Shown here piece by piece: positions 1 through 8,573 of a DNA stretch of 64,000 nucleotides; positions within the stretch are counted from its first letter, which is position 1, and each line of letters opens with the position of its first letter. The notes beneath the pieces were generated by a model. The model had not been told where the DNA came from. It did not search any database and saw only the letters and a list, made by a program, of their open reading frames with translations. The stretch comes from Butyricimonas synergistica DSM 23225 (GTDB taxonomy: Bacteria; Bacteroidota; Bacteroidia; Bacteroidales; Marinifilaceae): NCBI RefSeq assembly GCF_000379665.1, contig NZ_KB903360.1:622175-686174 (forward strand). Reading direction: 5' to 3'. The translations under genes were made by a program, and so were the position numbers.

Positions 1-152
1 TGGTTTTTATTCGTATATTTGTGTTATCTTGAAAAGTTAGGTTGTGCCGTGGTAACGTGTTAAAAAGGAAAGATGATAATAATTTGAATATGCAGGTGAT
101 GAAATTACTAGATTATTGGGCATTGTATCTATACCATTGGGATCAAAAATAT

Positions 153-183
153 TTTGTAATTATATTTATTTTTCATAACTTTG
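153..183 (+). promoter_or_regulatory. Bacteroidetes-type promoter of the NPC2-like gene
   Basis: TTTG at 153-156 and TAACTTTG at 176-183 are separated by 19 bases, a full match to the Bacteroidetes sigma-70 consensus (TTTG, 19-21 bases, TAnnTTTG). Transcription should begin near 190. That leaves a leader of about 22 nt to the ATG at 212, or about 56 nt to the ATG at 246. Confidence 0.75.
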
Positions 184-211
184 AAACAATCATAAAATAT
201 GTGCACATGAT

Positions 212-697
212 ATGATTCTATTTATTAACTTAAAAGAAAAATGTTATGAAAAAAAAATTGTATTGTTGTTGACATTTGCCTTTATAGGTATTGGATGTAC
301 TTGGGCTCAAAATCTTCCTTTTTCAGATGCAGGATCTAAAGTTGGAAAAATTGTTAGTGTTTCAATGACAGGTTCTAATACGACTCCTATTGTTTTTAAG
401 AAAGGAACGTACGAACATATGACGGTTAAGTTTATTTCTAACAAAAAATGTACAAAATGTACTTTGAGAATGTATGGTATTTTGAAAGGAGTGCCAGTCC
501 CTTATCCTGTAGATCAAAGTTTGGTGACAAACGGGCTTATTTTACCATTGCAAGAGCAGCAAGAACATGAATTCACGTTCAGGTTAAACGTTAGAAATGA
601 GCTCCCAGAACTTCAGTTTATTTTTAAAGTCGAATTGTTAGATGAAAATGGGGAAGCTATTTTTTCTTTTACAATTCCGGCTGTAATTGAAGGTTGA
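212..697 (+). CDS. Secreted NPC2-like (ML-domain) lipid-binding protein
   Basis: A 161-residue exported protein whose mature part aligns along its whole length with animal Niemann-Pick C2 proteins of the ML (MD-2-related lipid recognition) family. NPC2 binds cholesterol and other lipids in a beta-sandwich pocket. Visible landmarks are the start block F-x-D-x-G-S (residues 37-42), the NPC2 signature GILxGVPVPxP (89-99), a following I/L-x-LQ block (110-114), and the closing F-x-F-T-IP strand (151-156). The six cysteines of vertebrate NPC2 are all absent: A40 and S152 sit where the first and last disulfide partners are expected. A new CxxC (C80, C83) lies in a middle strand. A hydrophobic signal segment (about 16-31) ends in WAQ, a usual SPI site. 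The frame begins at 212, but the natural start ATGAAA at 246 is one base out of frame because of a nine-A run (249-257). The gene is AT-rich, with its own promoter and terminator. The family call is strong by eye; the ligand is unknown. Confidence 0.82.
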   Translation: MILFINLKEKCYEKKIVLLLTFAFIGIGCTWAQNLPFSDAGSKVGKIVSVSMTGSNTTPIVFKKGTYEHMTVKFISNKKCTKCTLRMYGILKGVPVPYPVDQSLVTNGLILPLQEQQEHEFTFRLNVRNELPELQFIFKVELLDENGEAIFSFTIPAVIEG

Positions 698-730
698 TAA
701 TAATAGTTGTGAATGGGTAACTAAAATTTT

Positions 731-807
731 CAAAACATCTCTATTCCATGACTTTAGATTGGATGTTGTTGCAAGTATCCAAATTTTGGAGATGTTTTGT
801 TTTTTTT
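731..807 (+). terminator. Terminator after the NPC2-like gene
   Basis: An 11-bp perfect stem (CAAAACATCTC at 731-741 with GAGATGTTTTG at 789-799) encloses an inner 6-bp hairpin (TTGGAT 759-764 with ATCCAA 777-782). Eight Ts follow at 800-807. The loop is long but the two nested stems make it plausible. Confidence 0.6.
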
Positions 808-846
808 ATGTGCGCTTTGTTGTCGTGATTGATAATCCTATTTTTT

Positions 847-3800
847 ATGGAAAAGCATAATATACAGATTATTGCAGGTGTTTCAAGTAAATTGTTGTTA
901 CGGAATCGAGTATTTCAGTTGTCGTTCTTGGTTATCACGGTGTGTATCACGTTTTTTCATGTCATGGAGCAAAGCGAATGGGCATTTTATGCTTTCCTCG
1001 GGGAATTTAATTTGGCTTGTAGTATCCCGTATATGAATGCCTATTTGTTCACGTTGCTTCAAATACTCCCGCTACTCTTTTCGGTGACCACACTTGTGAG
1101 AAGCGATGAGAAATTGGATTCAATGGATGCGGTGTATTATCGCCAGGAAAGTAACGTAGAATACGTGTGGGGAATAACATTGGGGTATTCGTGTGTATTT
1201 ATAATAATGGCAATGACTTCATTAGTGTTAGGGGTGTTAATTCATTTAATAGGGAATAATGCCCCTTTCAACTTTGGGCATTACTTGTTTTACCTTGTCA
1301 CGTTGACATTTCCGGCATATGTTTTTTCGTTTGGGATTTGTTTGCTTGTAAAAAGCCTCGTGAGGCAACGCGTATTGAGTCTGACGCTCTTGATGCTATA
1401 TTTCACGATTACGATATTTTTTGTCGGAAACAAATGGGGTGGAATATTCGACTTCACGGGTACAACGCTACCCAATGCTTTTTCCGAGATTGATGGGCAT
1501 CCCGGAATTGTGCGATATCTGGTTCAACGATTTGCTTGGTTGATGATAGGGGTGGGGTGTATCCTTTTGTCCGCGAGGAAATTCAAACGAATACCTAACA
1601 CGCCGAAAAGGACCAAGTTGACCATTGCGGTCTATGTGGCGTGGGGAGCGGGAATAGCGATGTTGTGCGGTATCGTGCTTGTGAATCATGGAGAATATGC
1701 TGTTCGCCAGAAATTCAGGGAAGTGTATGAAAAATATAATCGTGTAAAGCCATTGGCATTGTTGAGTCAAGATATCGATTTTAAGCAAACGGGATGCCGG
1801 ATGGAAGTGAGCTGCCGATTGTGCGTGAAGAATCAAACAGGAGGGAAGGTGCCGGGAATCGTGCTTTATTTAAACCCCGGATTGGAGGTCATTTCCGTGC
1901 GGGCAAAGGAAAAGGACGTGCCTTTTAGTCGAGACCACCAAGCGATCGTGGTAAGTCAGCCTGTTGATCAGGGGGACTCGCTGCTGTTGCAAATAGCATA
2001 CGAGGGGAATATTGACGAGAAGATTTGTTACTTGGATGTACCGGAAGAGGTGACGCGGGACACGTGGCAGCGGCGATACCTAACTTGCCGTTTCGGGAAA
2101 AGGTACGCTTTCTTGGATGAACGCTTTACCTTGCTGACCCCGGACGTTTTGTGGTATCCCGTGACGAAGCCTCTCGTGAACGTGGGGGCGTCACCTTACG
2201 AGAGAAACAAGGATTTCACCCGTTATATGTTGAACGTGATGACTCCCGGCGGGAAAACTGTTATCTCCCAGGGGCATAAAGAGATCCGTGAGGATAGGAC
2301 GTCCTTCCGTAACGATCTTCCCATGGTGGGCATTTCCCTTTGCATGGGGGACTACGAAACCCGCTCAATGACGGTTGATTCCGTGGTATGTAACTTGCAC
2401 GTGTTTCGTCGACGTTCTTCGTTTTTCGATGTCATAGACTCGTGTGAGAACTCGTTGGATACAGGAAAAAGTGAATTTTGGAAATTCAAAGGACGATCGT
2501 ATCCTTTCCCCTTTTTCAGTTTGGTGGAGACCCCGGTGTCGTTCACCGCTTATTTCCGGGAAGAACGGGTGAGTAGTGAATACGTCCAGCCGGAGTTGGT
2601 GTTTCTGCCCGAGAGGCTTGCGGGGCAAGTCGATTCGCCGGAAAGGTTTAAGGAGTTGCCTGAATATACTCCTTCAATAGATTTGAAAAATCTTACCTCT
2701 ATTTTGACTGATAATGCTAAAGTAGTCCTCTGCAACTCTTGGATCAATGGTATGATTTTTAAAAGGAACATGAAAGATTTCTTGTTGAACACCCTGAGAA
2801 GCACGAATAACCCGTATTACGTGTATCCCCTGTTTTTTGAATATGATGCCTTTTTGCAATCGGAGGATTATCTGGCTTTGAACGCGATGAATAAATATAT
2901 CGTGGATGGTGCTTTCACTCGTTATGATGTCATCGGGGGAATGAAAGCGACGGTTTGGGAGGCATTGGATTATTTGGATGGCCATTGCCTGCGGGAGGCG
3001 TTGGATGACAGGGCACTTGCCCCGGAAGTCTTGCAGGATGTTTTGATATTGAAATCACTCGAGTTAGTGAATTATTTTAACTATCATGGGGTAGATCTGG
3101 ATGACTTGAAATCGTTTATTTCCGGTTATTTAAAAAGACACCAGTTCGAGAGCGTGGATTTTTCCCGCTTTAATGCTGCTTTCAGGGAAAAGTTCGGGAT
3201 AGATTGGAAGAGCGTGCTTCCTGCTTGTTTCACGGGTACACGAATTCCCGTGTACTTGATTCAGGATTTTCACGCTCGAAAAGTTTTTCACAATGGTCCG
3301 TATTCCGCATGCGCTATGCTTGTGGAGTTTAGTATTTTTAATGATAGTGATGTTGACGGTATCATTAGCCTACAAACTTCCGTGTCTCCTTTTTATTCCG
3401 GAGGTATTATTGCGCCTTCGTTAGGAGAATATAGCGTGAAACAGCTTAGGAAACCCTACCTTATCAAGGCGAGGACTGGAAAGAAAGTATCCCTCTATTT
3501 GCCCGAGAGTTTGCCTTACGTGGGTTTAAACACGGGTATTTCTCGTAATATCCCTCGTATCGTGTCGGCTTTTGACGAGAGTGTCGAGCGTATAGAGCGA
3601 TATGAAGAGTATGTCAAGTCGGTGGAAAAGGAGGAATTCTTGCCGGGCGAAAATGAGATTATCGTGGATAATACGGATGATGGTTTTCGGGTGGTTGAGA
3701 ATCTGCGCTTTAACTTGCGGCAATGGTTTGCCGGAAATACGGTGACAGCGAAGCAGGTGAAACCCGCGAATTTGTATGGTTATGTCATGTTGAACGACGA

Positions 3801-4218
3801 GTGGAAAACACTGGCGGAAGATAATGCCTACGGGCAATATTGCCGAAGTCTCGTGGCTCGGAATAGCGGGAACGGGCAGTCCGCCTTAGAGTGGAGTGCT
3901 ACGCTGACGAGAAACGGTCAATATGAAATCTTGGTGTATCTGCCGGAATTTCGAGGTACGAATATCATGTTGCAAACCGCAGGGCATGCTAAAATAGTAG
4001 GGAAACAAGAATATACGGTGACTCTGCCGAGCGGGGATGTAAAAGTCGTTTGGGCAGACAATAAGGATGTTTGCGGGTGGATTTCTTTAGGTACTTTTGA
4101 CTGTACTCCCGGAAAATGCAAGGTTGCGCTAAGTGACAAGGGTGCAGCTGATTATCAGATTGTAATCGGTGATGCTGTGAAATGGGAATACATAGGAAGG
4201 GTTCCCGAAGCTCGTTGA
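847..4218 (+). CDS. Membrane protein: ABC-2-like permease fused to an inactive M1-peptidase-like region
   Basis: The first ~290 residues hold about six to eight membrane segments laid out like ABC-2/NatB-type permeases. A long soluble part follows. It resembles the N-terminal beta domain and remains of the catalytic domain of M1 aminopeptidases (WYPV, a block near YPFPFFSLVETP, then a helical region). No HExxH zinc motif is visible, so I infer the peptidase is dead and may be a binding or gating module. Family members of this fusion type are known in Bacteroidetes as permease/M1 aminopeptidase proteins. The frame stays open to a TTG at 829, but the ATG at 847 (MEKHNIQ) is the likelier start, giving 1123 residues. 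No ABC ATPase gene is visible beside it; the upstream neighbour is the NPC2-like gene behind its own terminator. Confidence 0.6.
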   Translation: MEKHNIQIIAGVSSKLLLRNRVFQLSFLVITVCITFFHVMEQSEWAFYAFLGEFNLACSIPYMNAYLFTLLQILPLLFSVTTLVRSDEKLDSMDAVYYRQESNVEYVWGITLGYSCVFIIMAMTSLVLGVLIHLIGNNAPFNFGHYLFYLVTLTFPAYVFSFGICLLVKSLVRQRVLSLTLLMLYFTITIFFVGNKWGGIFDFTGTTLPNAFSEIDGHPGIVRYLVQRFAWLMIGVGCILLSARKFKRIPNTPKRTKLTIAVYVAWGAGIAMLCGIVLVNHGEYAVRQKFREVYEKYNRVKPLALLSQDIDFKQTGCRMEVSCRLCVKNQTGGKVPGIVLYLNPGLEVISVRAKEKDVPFSRDHQAIVVSQPVDQGDSLLLQIAYEGNIDEKICYLDVPEEVTRDTWQRRYLTCRFGKRYAFLDERFTLLTPDVLWYPVTKPLVNVGASPYERNKDFTRYMLNVMTPGGKTVISQGHKEIREDRTSFRNDLPMVGISLCMGDYETRSMTVDSVVCNLHVFRRRSSFFDVIDSCENSLDTGKSEFWKFKGRSYPFPFFSLVETPVSFTAYFREERVSSEYVQPELVFLPERLAGQVDSPERFKELPEYTPSIDLKNLTSILTDNAKVVLCNSWINGMIFKRNMKDFLLNTLRSTNNPYYVYPLFFEYDAFLQSEDYLALNAMNKYIVDGAFTRYDVIGGMKATVWEALDYLDGHCLREALDDRALAPEVLQDVLILKSLELVNYFNYHGVDLDDLKSFISGYLKRHQFESVDFSRFNAAFREKFGIDWKSVLPACFTGTRIPVYLIQDFHARKVFHNGPYSACAMLVEFSIFNDSDVDGIISLQTSVSPFYSGGIIAPSLGEYSVKQLRKPYLIKARTGKKVSLYLPESLPYVGLNTGISRNIPRIVSAFDESVERIERYEEYVKSVEKEEFLPGENEIIVDNTDDGFRVVENLRFNLRQWFAGNTVTAKQVKPANLYGYVMLNDEWKTLAEDNAYGQYCRSLVARNSGNGQSALEWSATLTRNGQYEILVYLPEFRGTNIMLQTAGHAKIVGKQEYTVTLPSGDVKVVWADNKDVCGWISLGTFDCTPGKCKVALSDKGAADYQIVIGDAVKWEYIGRVPEAR

Positions 4219-4258
4219 GTGCTTGCCTCTGCGCCTGCTGAAATATATTTGGAATAGA

Positions 4259-4290
4259 TTTGGAAGAAATGTTTTTTTCAATTAGTTTTG
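4259..4290 (+). promoter_or_regulatory. Promoter of tRNA-Arg
   Basis: TTTG at 4259-4262 and TAGTTTTG at 4283-4290 with a 20-base spacer, 17 bases upstream of the tRNA. Full consensus match. Confidence 0.75.
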
Positions 4291-4307
4291 TGGTTCAAAA
4301 TAGGTGC

Positions 4308-4379
4308 GCCCCTGTAGTTCAACGGATAGAACGGAAGTTTCCTAAACTTTAAATGGCAGTTCGATTCTGCCCGGGGGTA
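4308..4379 (+). tRNA. tRNA-Arg (anticodon CCT)
   Basis: Cloverleaf folded by hand. The acceptor stem is GCCCCTG (4308-4314) with CGGGGGT (4372-4378, two G-U pairs). The D stem is GTTC/GAAC. The anticodon stem GAAGT/ACTTT has loop TTCCTAA, giving anticodon CCT that reads AGG. The T stem is GGCAG/CTGCC with loop TTCGATT. CCA is not encoded. Confidence 0.93.
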
Positions 4380-4386
4380 CGTGGAG

Positions 4387-4417
4387 AGCCTTATTCTTTG
4401 GGGGATAAGGCTTTTTT
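4387..4417 (+). terminator. Terminator after tRNA-Arg
   Basis: AGCCTTAT (4387-4394) pairs with ATAAGGCT (4405-4412), followed by a T run to 4417. Confidence 0.8.
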
Positions 4418-4614
4418 GGTTATAGGCTTTTTCAGAAAAGATGATCTCTTGTTTTTCCCCTGTTGATTATTAAGATGGTATGGATACGATTCCTTCAGGA
4501 TGTAAATTGATTGTTCGCCTATAGTGCTTGTTGGAAATAAAAATGGGCGAACCTCGTGAGTAAGAGAAATATTTTTTATACTTTAGCCGAACTAATTCGT
4601 AAAAAGTGAAAGAC

Positions 4615-5589
4615 ATGTATACACTAGATGAACTAAAAGAGATTATAAGAAAAGAGTTGGAGAAAAAAGAGTATATGCAAGAGCCATATTCATTGTTCGA
4701 GCCTATACTGTATATGCTTGAGGATGGCGGGAAACGGTTGCGACCGATGCTTACGCTGATGGCTTATAATCTTTACCGGGATGATGTCGAGAATGTGTTG
4801 AAGTCTGCTATCGGAATCGAGATCTTTCACAATTACACGCTTTTGCATGATGACGTGATGGATGATGCCGACTTGAGAAGAGGACGTCCGACGGTGCACA
4901 AGAAATGGAATAGCAACGTGGCGATCTTGAGTGGTGATGCAGCCGCGATCACGGCTTACAAGAGTATCGAACATTGCGAGGATAAATATCTGCGTCGGGC
5001 GATTGATTTCTTCAACCAGGTAGCGTTGGATGTGTGTAAAGGACAACAGTACGATATGGTATTCGAGACGAGGAATGACGTGACCGAGGAGGAATACATC
5101 CACATGATTTACTTGAAGACAGCCGTGTTGCTTGCCGGTAGTTTGCGTCACGGGGCATTGCTCGGCGGGGCTCCCGAACACGAGTACAACGCGTTGTATG
5201 ATTTCGGGGGATCACTCGGGTTGGCTTTCCAATTGCAGGATGATTACCTCGACGTGTATGGAGAGGTTGCCGAATTCGGGAAAAATATAGGTGGGGATAT
5301 CGTGTCAAACAAGAAAACCTATATGCTTATCAAGGCTTTGGAGTTAGCTGACCCGAAAACGAAAGAGGAACTGTGGGGATGGATCGAGAAGAAAGATTTC
5401 GATCACAAGGAGAAAGTGGAGGCTGTGACCCGTATATATGACCGTTTGGGAATAAAAGAAGTCGCTTTTGCGGCAATTGAGAAATATTTGGCAAAGAGCC
5501 GGGAGATTCTGGATAAGATAGAAGTTCCGGCGGAACGAAAAGTCGATCTCTACGAAATGCTGGATGAGATTGGGAATCGGAAGAAATAA
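4615..5589 (+). CDS. Polyprenyl diphosphate synthase
   Basis: An all-alpha isoprenyl diphosphate synthase of about 325 residues. It condenses isopentenyl diphosphate onto an allylic diphosphate to make linear isoprenoid diphosphates for quinones or carriers. The first aspartate motif DDVMD stands in LLHDDVMDDADLRRGRP and the second in FQLQDDYLD; both bind Mg-diphosphate. A tyrosine five residues before the first motif is the kind of aromatic residue that limits chain length in short-chain enzymes of this family, so a GGPP-like product is possible (inference). A GTG at 4606 is in frame, but the ATG at 4615 is preferred. It heads a run of closely spaced same-strand genes through 8549. Confidence 0.88.
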   Translation: MYTLDELKEIIRKELEKKEYMQEPYSLFEPILYMLEDGGKRLRPMLTLMAYNLYRDDVENVLKSAIGIEIFHNYTLLHDDVMDDADLRRGRPTVHKKWNSNVAILSGDAAAITAYKSIEHCEDKYLRRAIDFFNQVALDVCKGQQYDMVFETRNDVTEEEYIHMIYLKTAVLLAGSLRHGALLGGAPEHEYNALYDFGGSLGLAFQLQDDYLDVYGEVAEFGKNIGGDIVSNKKTYMLIKALELADPKTKEELWGWIEKKDFDHKEKVEAVTRIYDRLGIKEVAFAAIEKYLAKSREILDKIEVPAERKVDLYEMLDEIGNRKK

Positions 5590-5602
5590 TAATGATGCGT
5601 TA

Positions 5603-6049
5603 ATGGAGAAATCTAAACAACGGTTACTAGACGAGCGTTATTTGAGGATGGCCCGGATATGGGCAGAAAATTCGTACTGCGTGAGGCGTCAGGTGGGAGC
5701 CTTGATCGTGCGGGGCGATGCGATTATTTCAGACGGGTATAACGGGACTCCTTCCGGGTTCGAGAATATCTGTGAAGATGAGGATAATAAAACGAAACCT
5801 TACGTGTTGCACGCTGAGGCGAATGCCATCACGAAAGTGGCGAAATCGAATAACAGTAGTTTCGGGTCAACGTTGTACGTGACGGCTTCTCCTTGCATCG
5901 AGTGCTCCAAATTGATCATTCAAGCGGGCATCCGGCGAGTGGTGTACTCGGAACATTACAGGAGTACGGATGGGATCGAGTTGTTGCAAAAGGCAGGTAT
6001 TGAAGTGGAGTATATTGAATTAGTGGATGATAAAGGGATAAAAGATTAA
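5603..6049 (+). CDS. dCMP/cytidine deaminase family protein (ComEB-like)
   Basis: A zinc-dependent deaminase of 148 residues from the ATG at 5603 (MEKSKQ); the open frame extends upstream into the previous gene's end. The zinc site is visible as HAEANA (His ligand plus catalytic Glu) and SPCIECS (two Cys ligands). The NGTPSG block is typical of deoxycytidylate deaminases, which convert dCMP to dUMP for thymidylate synthesis. It starts 13 bases after the prenyl synthase stop and is probably in the same transcript. Confidence 0.88.
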   Translation: MEKSKQRLLDERYLRMARIWAENSYCVRRQVGALIVRGDAIISDGYNGTPSGFENICEDEDNKTKPYVLHAEANAITKVAKSNNSSFGSTLYVTASPCIECSKLIIQAGIRRVVYSEHYRSTDGIELLQKAGIEVEYIELVDDKGIKD

Positions 6050-6060
6050 ATTGAACGGTA

Positions 6061-7656
6061 ATGAACAAGAGTAATTTAAGGGCATTATTGACACCGATCG
6101 TGTTGGCGCTTGCCATCGTGCTCGGGATGATGATAAACCGGTTTTTACCAGATCGAACGCGAATTCCCGTACCCGTGGGTGGTTACCCTCAAGTGGGTAA
6201 TAAATTAGACGTGATACTGGGAATGGTTCAACATTCATATGTTGACACAGTAAATATGACGGAGTTGATAGAGAATTCGATACCTGTCATTCTGAACGAT
6301 CTGGATCCTCACACGATATATATTCCGGCGAAAGATATGCAGCGGGCGAACGAGGGGATTGTTGGCAATTTCGGGGGTGTGGGAGTACAATTCTACAAGT
6401 ATCTGGACACGGTGACCGTGGTAAAAGTAGTTCCCGGCGGACCTTCGGAGAAGGCGGGCGTGAAGGATGGCGACCGGATAATCCAGGTCGGCGATTCTGT
6501 TGTTGCGGGAGTGAACATGGACACGAATCGGATCATGGCAATGATGAGAGGCGAGCTTGGCTCGAAGGTCGATTTAACTATCGTGAGAAGGGGTGAACCG
6601 CAACCGATCAAGAAGACTATTACCCGTGGCAGTATCCCCGTGAAAAGCGTGGATGTCGCTTACATGATAAATGACACGACGGGATATTTGAAAACCAATA
6701 CTTTCGGTATGCTTACTTATATCGAATTTATGAATGCGCTGGAAACTTTGAAGCAGGCGGGAATGAAGAAGATTATTATCGACTTGCGGGAGAATGAAGG
6801 CGGAGTATTGGAAACGGCAATCAAGATGATTAACGAGTTTTTGGATGCCGACAAATTGATCCTGTACACTCAGGGAAAAGCTCGTGCCCGCATGGATTTC
6901 ACTTCTAACGGTCAAGGACGTTACAAGGACATTCGGGTCGATGTGCTGATTAGCGAGTTCAGTGCTTCGGCGAGTGAGATTTTCGCGGGAGCGATACAAG
7001 ATAATGACCGGGGATTGATTATCGGTCGCCGTTCATTCGGGAAAGGGTTGGTTCAAGAACAACGTATGTTGTCTGACGGTTCTGCCGTACGGTTGACCGT
7101 GGCTCGTTATTACACGCCTTCCGGTCGTTCTATCCAGAAACCGTATGACCAAGGAAAAGAGAAATATTATAATGATATATACAATCGTATGTTGCATGGC
7201 GAATTTTCCCAAAAAGATAGTATCACGTTTGACGAGAACTTGAAGTACCAGACTGTTGGCGGGCGTACCGTGTATGGAGGCGGTGGAATCATGCCGGATA
7301 TTTTCGTGCCGGCGGATACTACCGGGGCTACCCGTTACCTGGCTGCGGTAACGAGAACTCAATTCCTGTATGATTACACCTTTGATTTCATGGACAAGCA
7401 CCGGAACGAGATGACGGACTTGAAAGATTACAAAGCCATTCAGCGGTATTTGAAGAAATTTGACCTGGTGAACGACATGGCAAATTATGCCGCTCGCCGT
7501 GGTTTGAAACGGAATGACAAGGAGATCAAGGAATCTTACCAGATATTGAGAACACGGATAGAGGCTTTCATCGGTCGCCATGTATTGGACGACATCGGTT
7601 TTTACCCGATAATCGGTCAAATTGATAACACTTTGCAGGAAGCGATAAAACAATGA
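6061..7656 (+). CDS. S41 family C-terminal processing protease
   Basis: A 531-residue periplasmic protease with an N-terminal membrane/signal segment (about residues 9-27). A PDZ domain follows (about 100-180, containing GGPSEKAGVKDGDRI), then the S41 catalytic domain. The catalytic serine block SASASEIF and the lysine in GRRSFGKGLVQ form the Ser-Lys dyad. A ~130-residue C-terminal extension after YGGGGIMPDIFVP is usual for Bacteroidetes CtpA homologues. It probably trims C-termini of exported proteins. It starts 12 bases after the deaminase stop and overlaps the nuclease gene by four bases (ATGA). Confidence 0.9.
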   Translation: MNKSNLRALLTPIVLALAIVLGMMINRFLPDRTRIPVPVGGYPQVGNKLDVILGMVQHSYVDTVNMTELIENSIPVILNDLDPHTIYIPAKDMQRANEGIVGNFGGVGVQFYKYLDTVTVVKVVPGGPSEKAGVKDGDRIIQVGDSVVAGVNMDTNRIMAMMRGELGSKVDLTIVRRGEPQPIKKTITRGSIPVKSVDVAYMINDTTGYLKTNTFGMLTYIEFMNALETLKQAGMKKIIIDLRENEGGVLETAIKMINEFLDADKLILYTQGKARARMDFTSNGQGRYKDIRVDVLISEFSASASEIFAGAIQDNDRGLIIGRRSFGKGLVQEQRMLSDGSAVRLTVARYYTPSGRSIQKPYDQGKEKYYNDIYNRMLHGEFSQKDSITFDENLKYQTVGGRTVYGGGGIMPDIFVPADTTGATRYLAAVTRTQFLYDYTFDFMDKHRNEMTDLKDYKAIQRYLKKFDLVNDMANYAARRGLKRNDKEIKESYQILRTRIEAFIGRHVLDDIGFYPIIGQIDNTLQEAIKQ

Positions 7657-8549
7657 CCGGAATGAACAGGATACACGGGAGGCTGATCGGTCTCCTGTTT
7701 CTATTTTTTACACTGGGCAGTCTTGCTCAAAATCGCTATATTCCCTCTGGCGAAGGGATGTTGGTTGAGTATTCCTATTATTGTTTAGGGTTTAACAAAG
7801 AACACAAACAAGCGAATTGGGTGTATTACGAGTTGGGAGCCAAGAATCTCACGGGTAAAGCAAGCCGGAAAGATAACTTCCGGGTCGATCCGAAATTAAG
7901 CCAGTGGAGTGCCACGCTTGCCGATTACAAGGGGAGCGGGTATGACCGGGGGCATCTATGCCCTGCCGCCGATATGTCGTTCAACTCGAAAGCGATGAGC
8001 GAAACTTTCTATATGTCGAATATGTCACCGCAGGTGCCGATGTTTAACCGGGGGATTTGGAAGAAGCTGGAAGAACACGTGCGGGAACGGGCTAAACGGG
8101 AAGTATTGCACGTGGTGACCGGACCCATTTTTAAAAGCAATAAAGGAAAAATAGGGAAAGGGGAAGTGACCGTTCCCGGGTATTATTACAAGCTGTTTTA
8201 TTCCCCCTCAAAACAACAGATGATCGCTTACGTGTTGCCTAACGAGGAAAGTAAACGTTCGTTGAATAGTTTTGCTGTACCCGTGTCGAAGGTGGAGAAA
8301 ATGACAGGTATCGATTTTTTCCCGCAATTGCCGGATGATCTGGAAAAATTACTGGAAGCGGATACTCTCTCGCATTTGAAGCATATGCCGAAACAGCCGG
8401 GTAAATCCTATCCTCCGACCCGGAAGGAACAAATTATCGCCGTGGCGGGAGCTGTCATCTTGTTTTTACTCGTGTATTTTTTGATTAAGAAATTCGGGGG
8501 CAAGAAGAAAAAGAAAAAAGCCAAGAAACCCGTGAAGAAAAAGAAATAA
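7653..8549 (+). CDS. Exported DNA/RNA non-specific endonuclease with C-terminal membrane anchor
   Basis: A beta-beta-alpha-metal nuclease. The active-site motif DRGHLCPAAD (His101 as general base) and the downstream MSNMSPQ...FNRGIW block with the Mg-binding Asn are intact. A signal peptide ends near SLAQ (residue 26). Unusually, the catalytic domain is followed by a transmembrane helix (about 262-280) and a tail almost wholly of Lys with some Ala, Pro and Val, so the enzyme is probably held in the inner membrane facing the periplasm. It may degrade nucleic acid for nutrition or against incoming DNA (inference). The start overlaps the protease stop (ATGA), implying translational coupling; the ATG at 7662 is an alternative. 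The last codons and stop lie within a shared terminator stem. Confidence 0.88.
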   Translation: MTGMNRIHGRLIGLLFLFFTLGSLAQNRYIPSGEGMLVEYSYYCLGFNKEHKQANWVYYELGAKNLTGKASRKDNFRVDPKLSQWSATLADYKGSGYDRGHLCPAADMSFNSKAMSETFYMSNMSPQVPMFNRGIWKKLEEHVRERAKREVLHVVTGPIFKSNKGKIGKGEVTVPGYYYKLFYSPSKQQMIAYVLPNEESKRSLNSFAVPVSKVEKMTGIDFFPQLPDDLEKLLEADTLSHLKHMPKQPGKSYPPTRKEQIIAVAGAVILFLLVYFLIKKFGGKKKKKKAKKPVKKKK

Positions 8550-8573
8550 GCCACGATGGCTTATTTCTTTTTC
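8537..8573. terminator. Bidirectional terminator overlapping two convergent stop codons
   Basis: A 17-bp perfect inverted repeat (8537-8553 with 8557-8573, loop CGA) has A-rich flanks, so either strand yields a hairpin followed by Us. It contains the final Lys codons and stop of the nuclease on the plus strand and those of the thioredoxin-like gene on the minus strand. Confidence 0.85.

Noticed and set aside
286-301. Possible lipobox (GIGC) in the NPC2-like signal peptide
   Set aside because: The -3 position is Gly rather than Leu/Val/Ile, and WAQ just after fits an SPI site better.
4500-4560. Imperfect inverted repeat around GTTCGCC/GGGCGAAC before the prenyl synthase gene
   Set aside because: Short arms with a long AT-rich loop and no supporting context; noted only as a weak possible leader structure.
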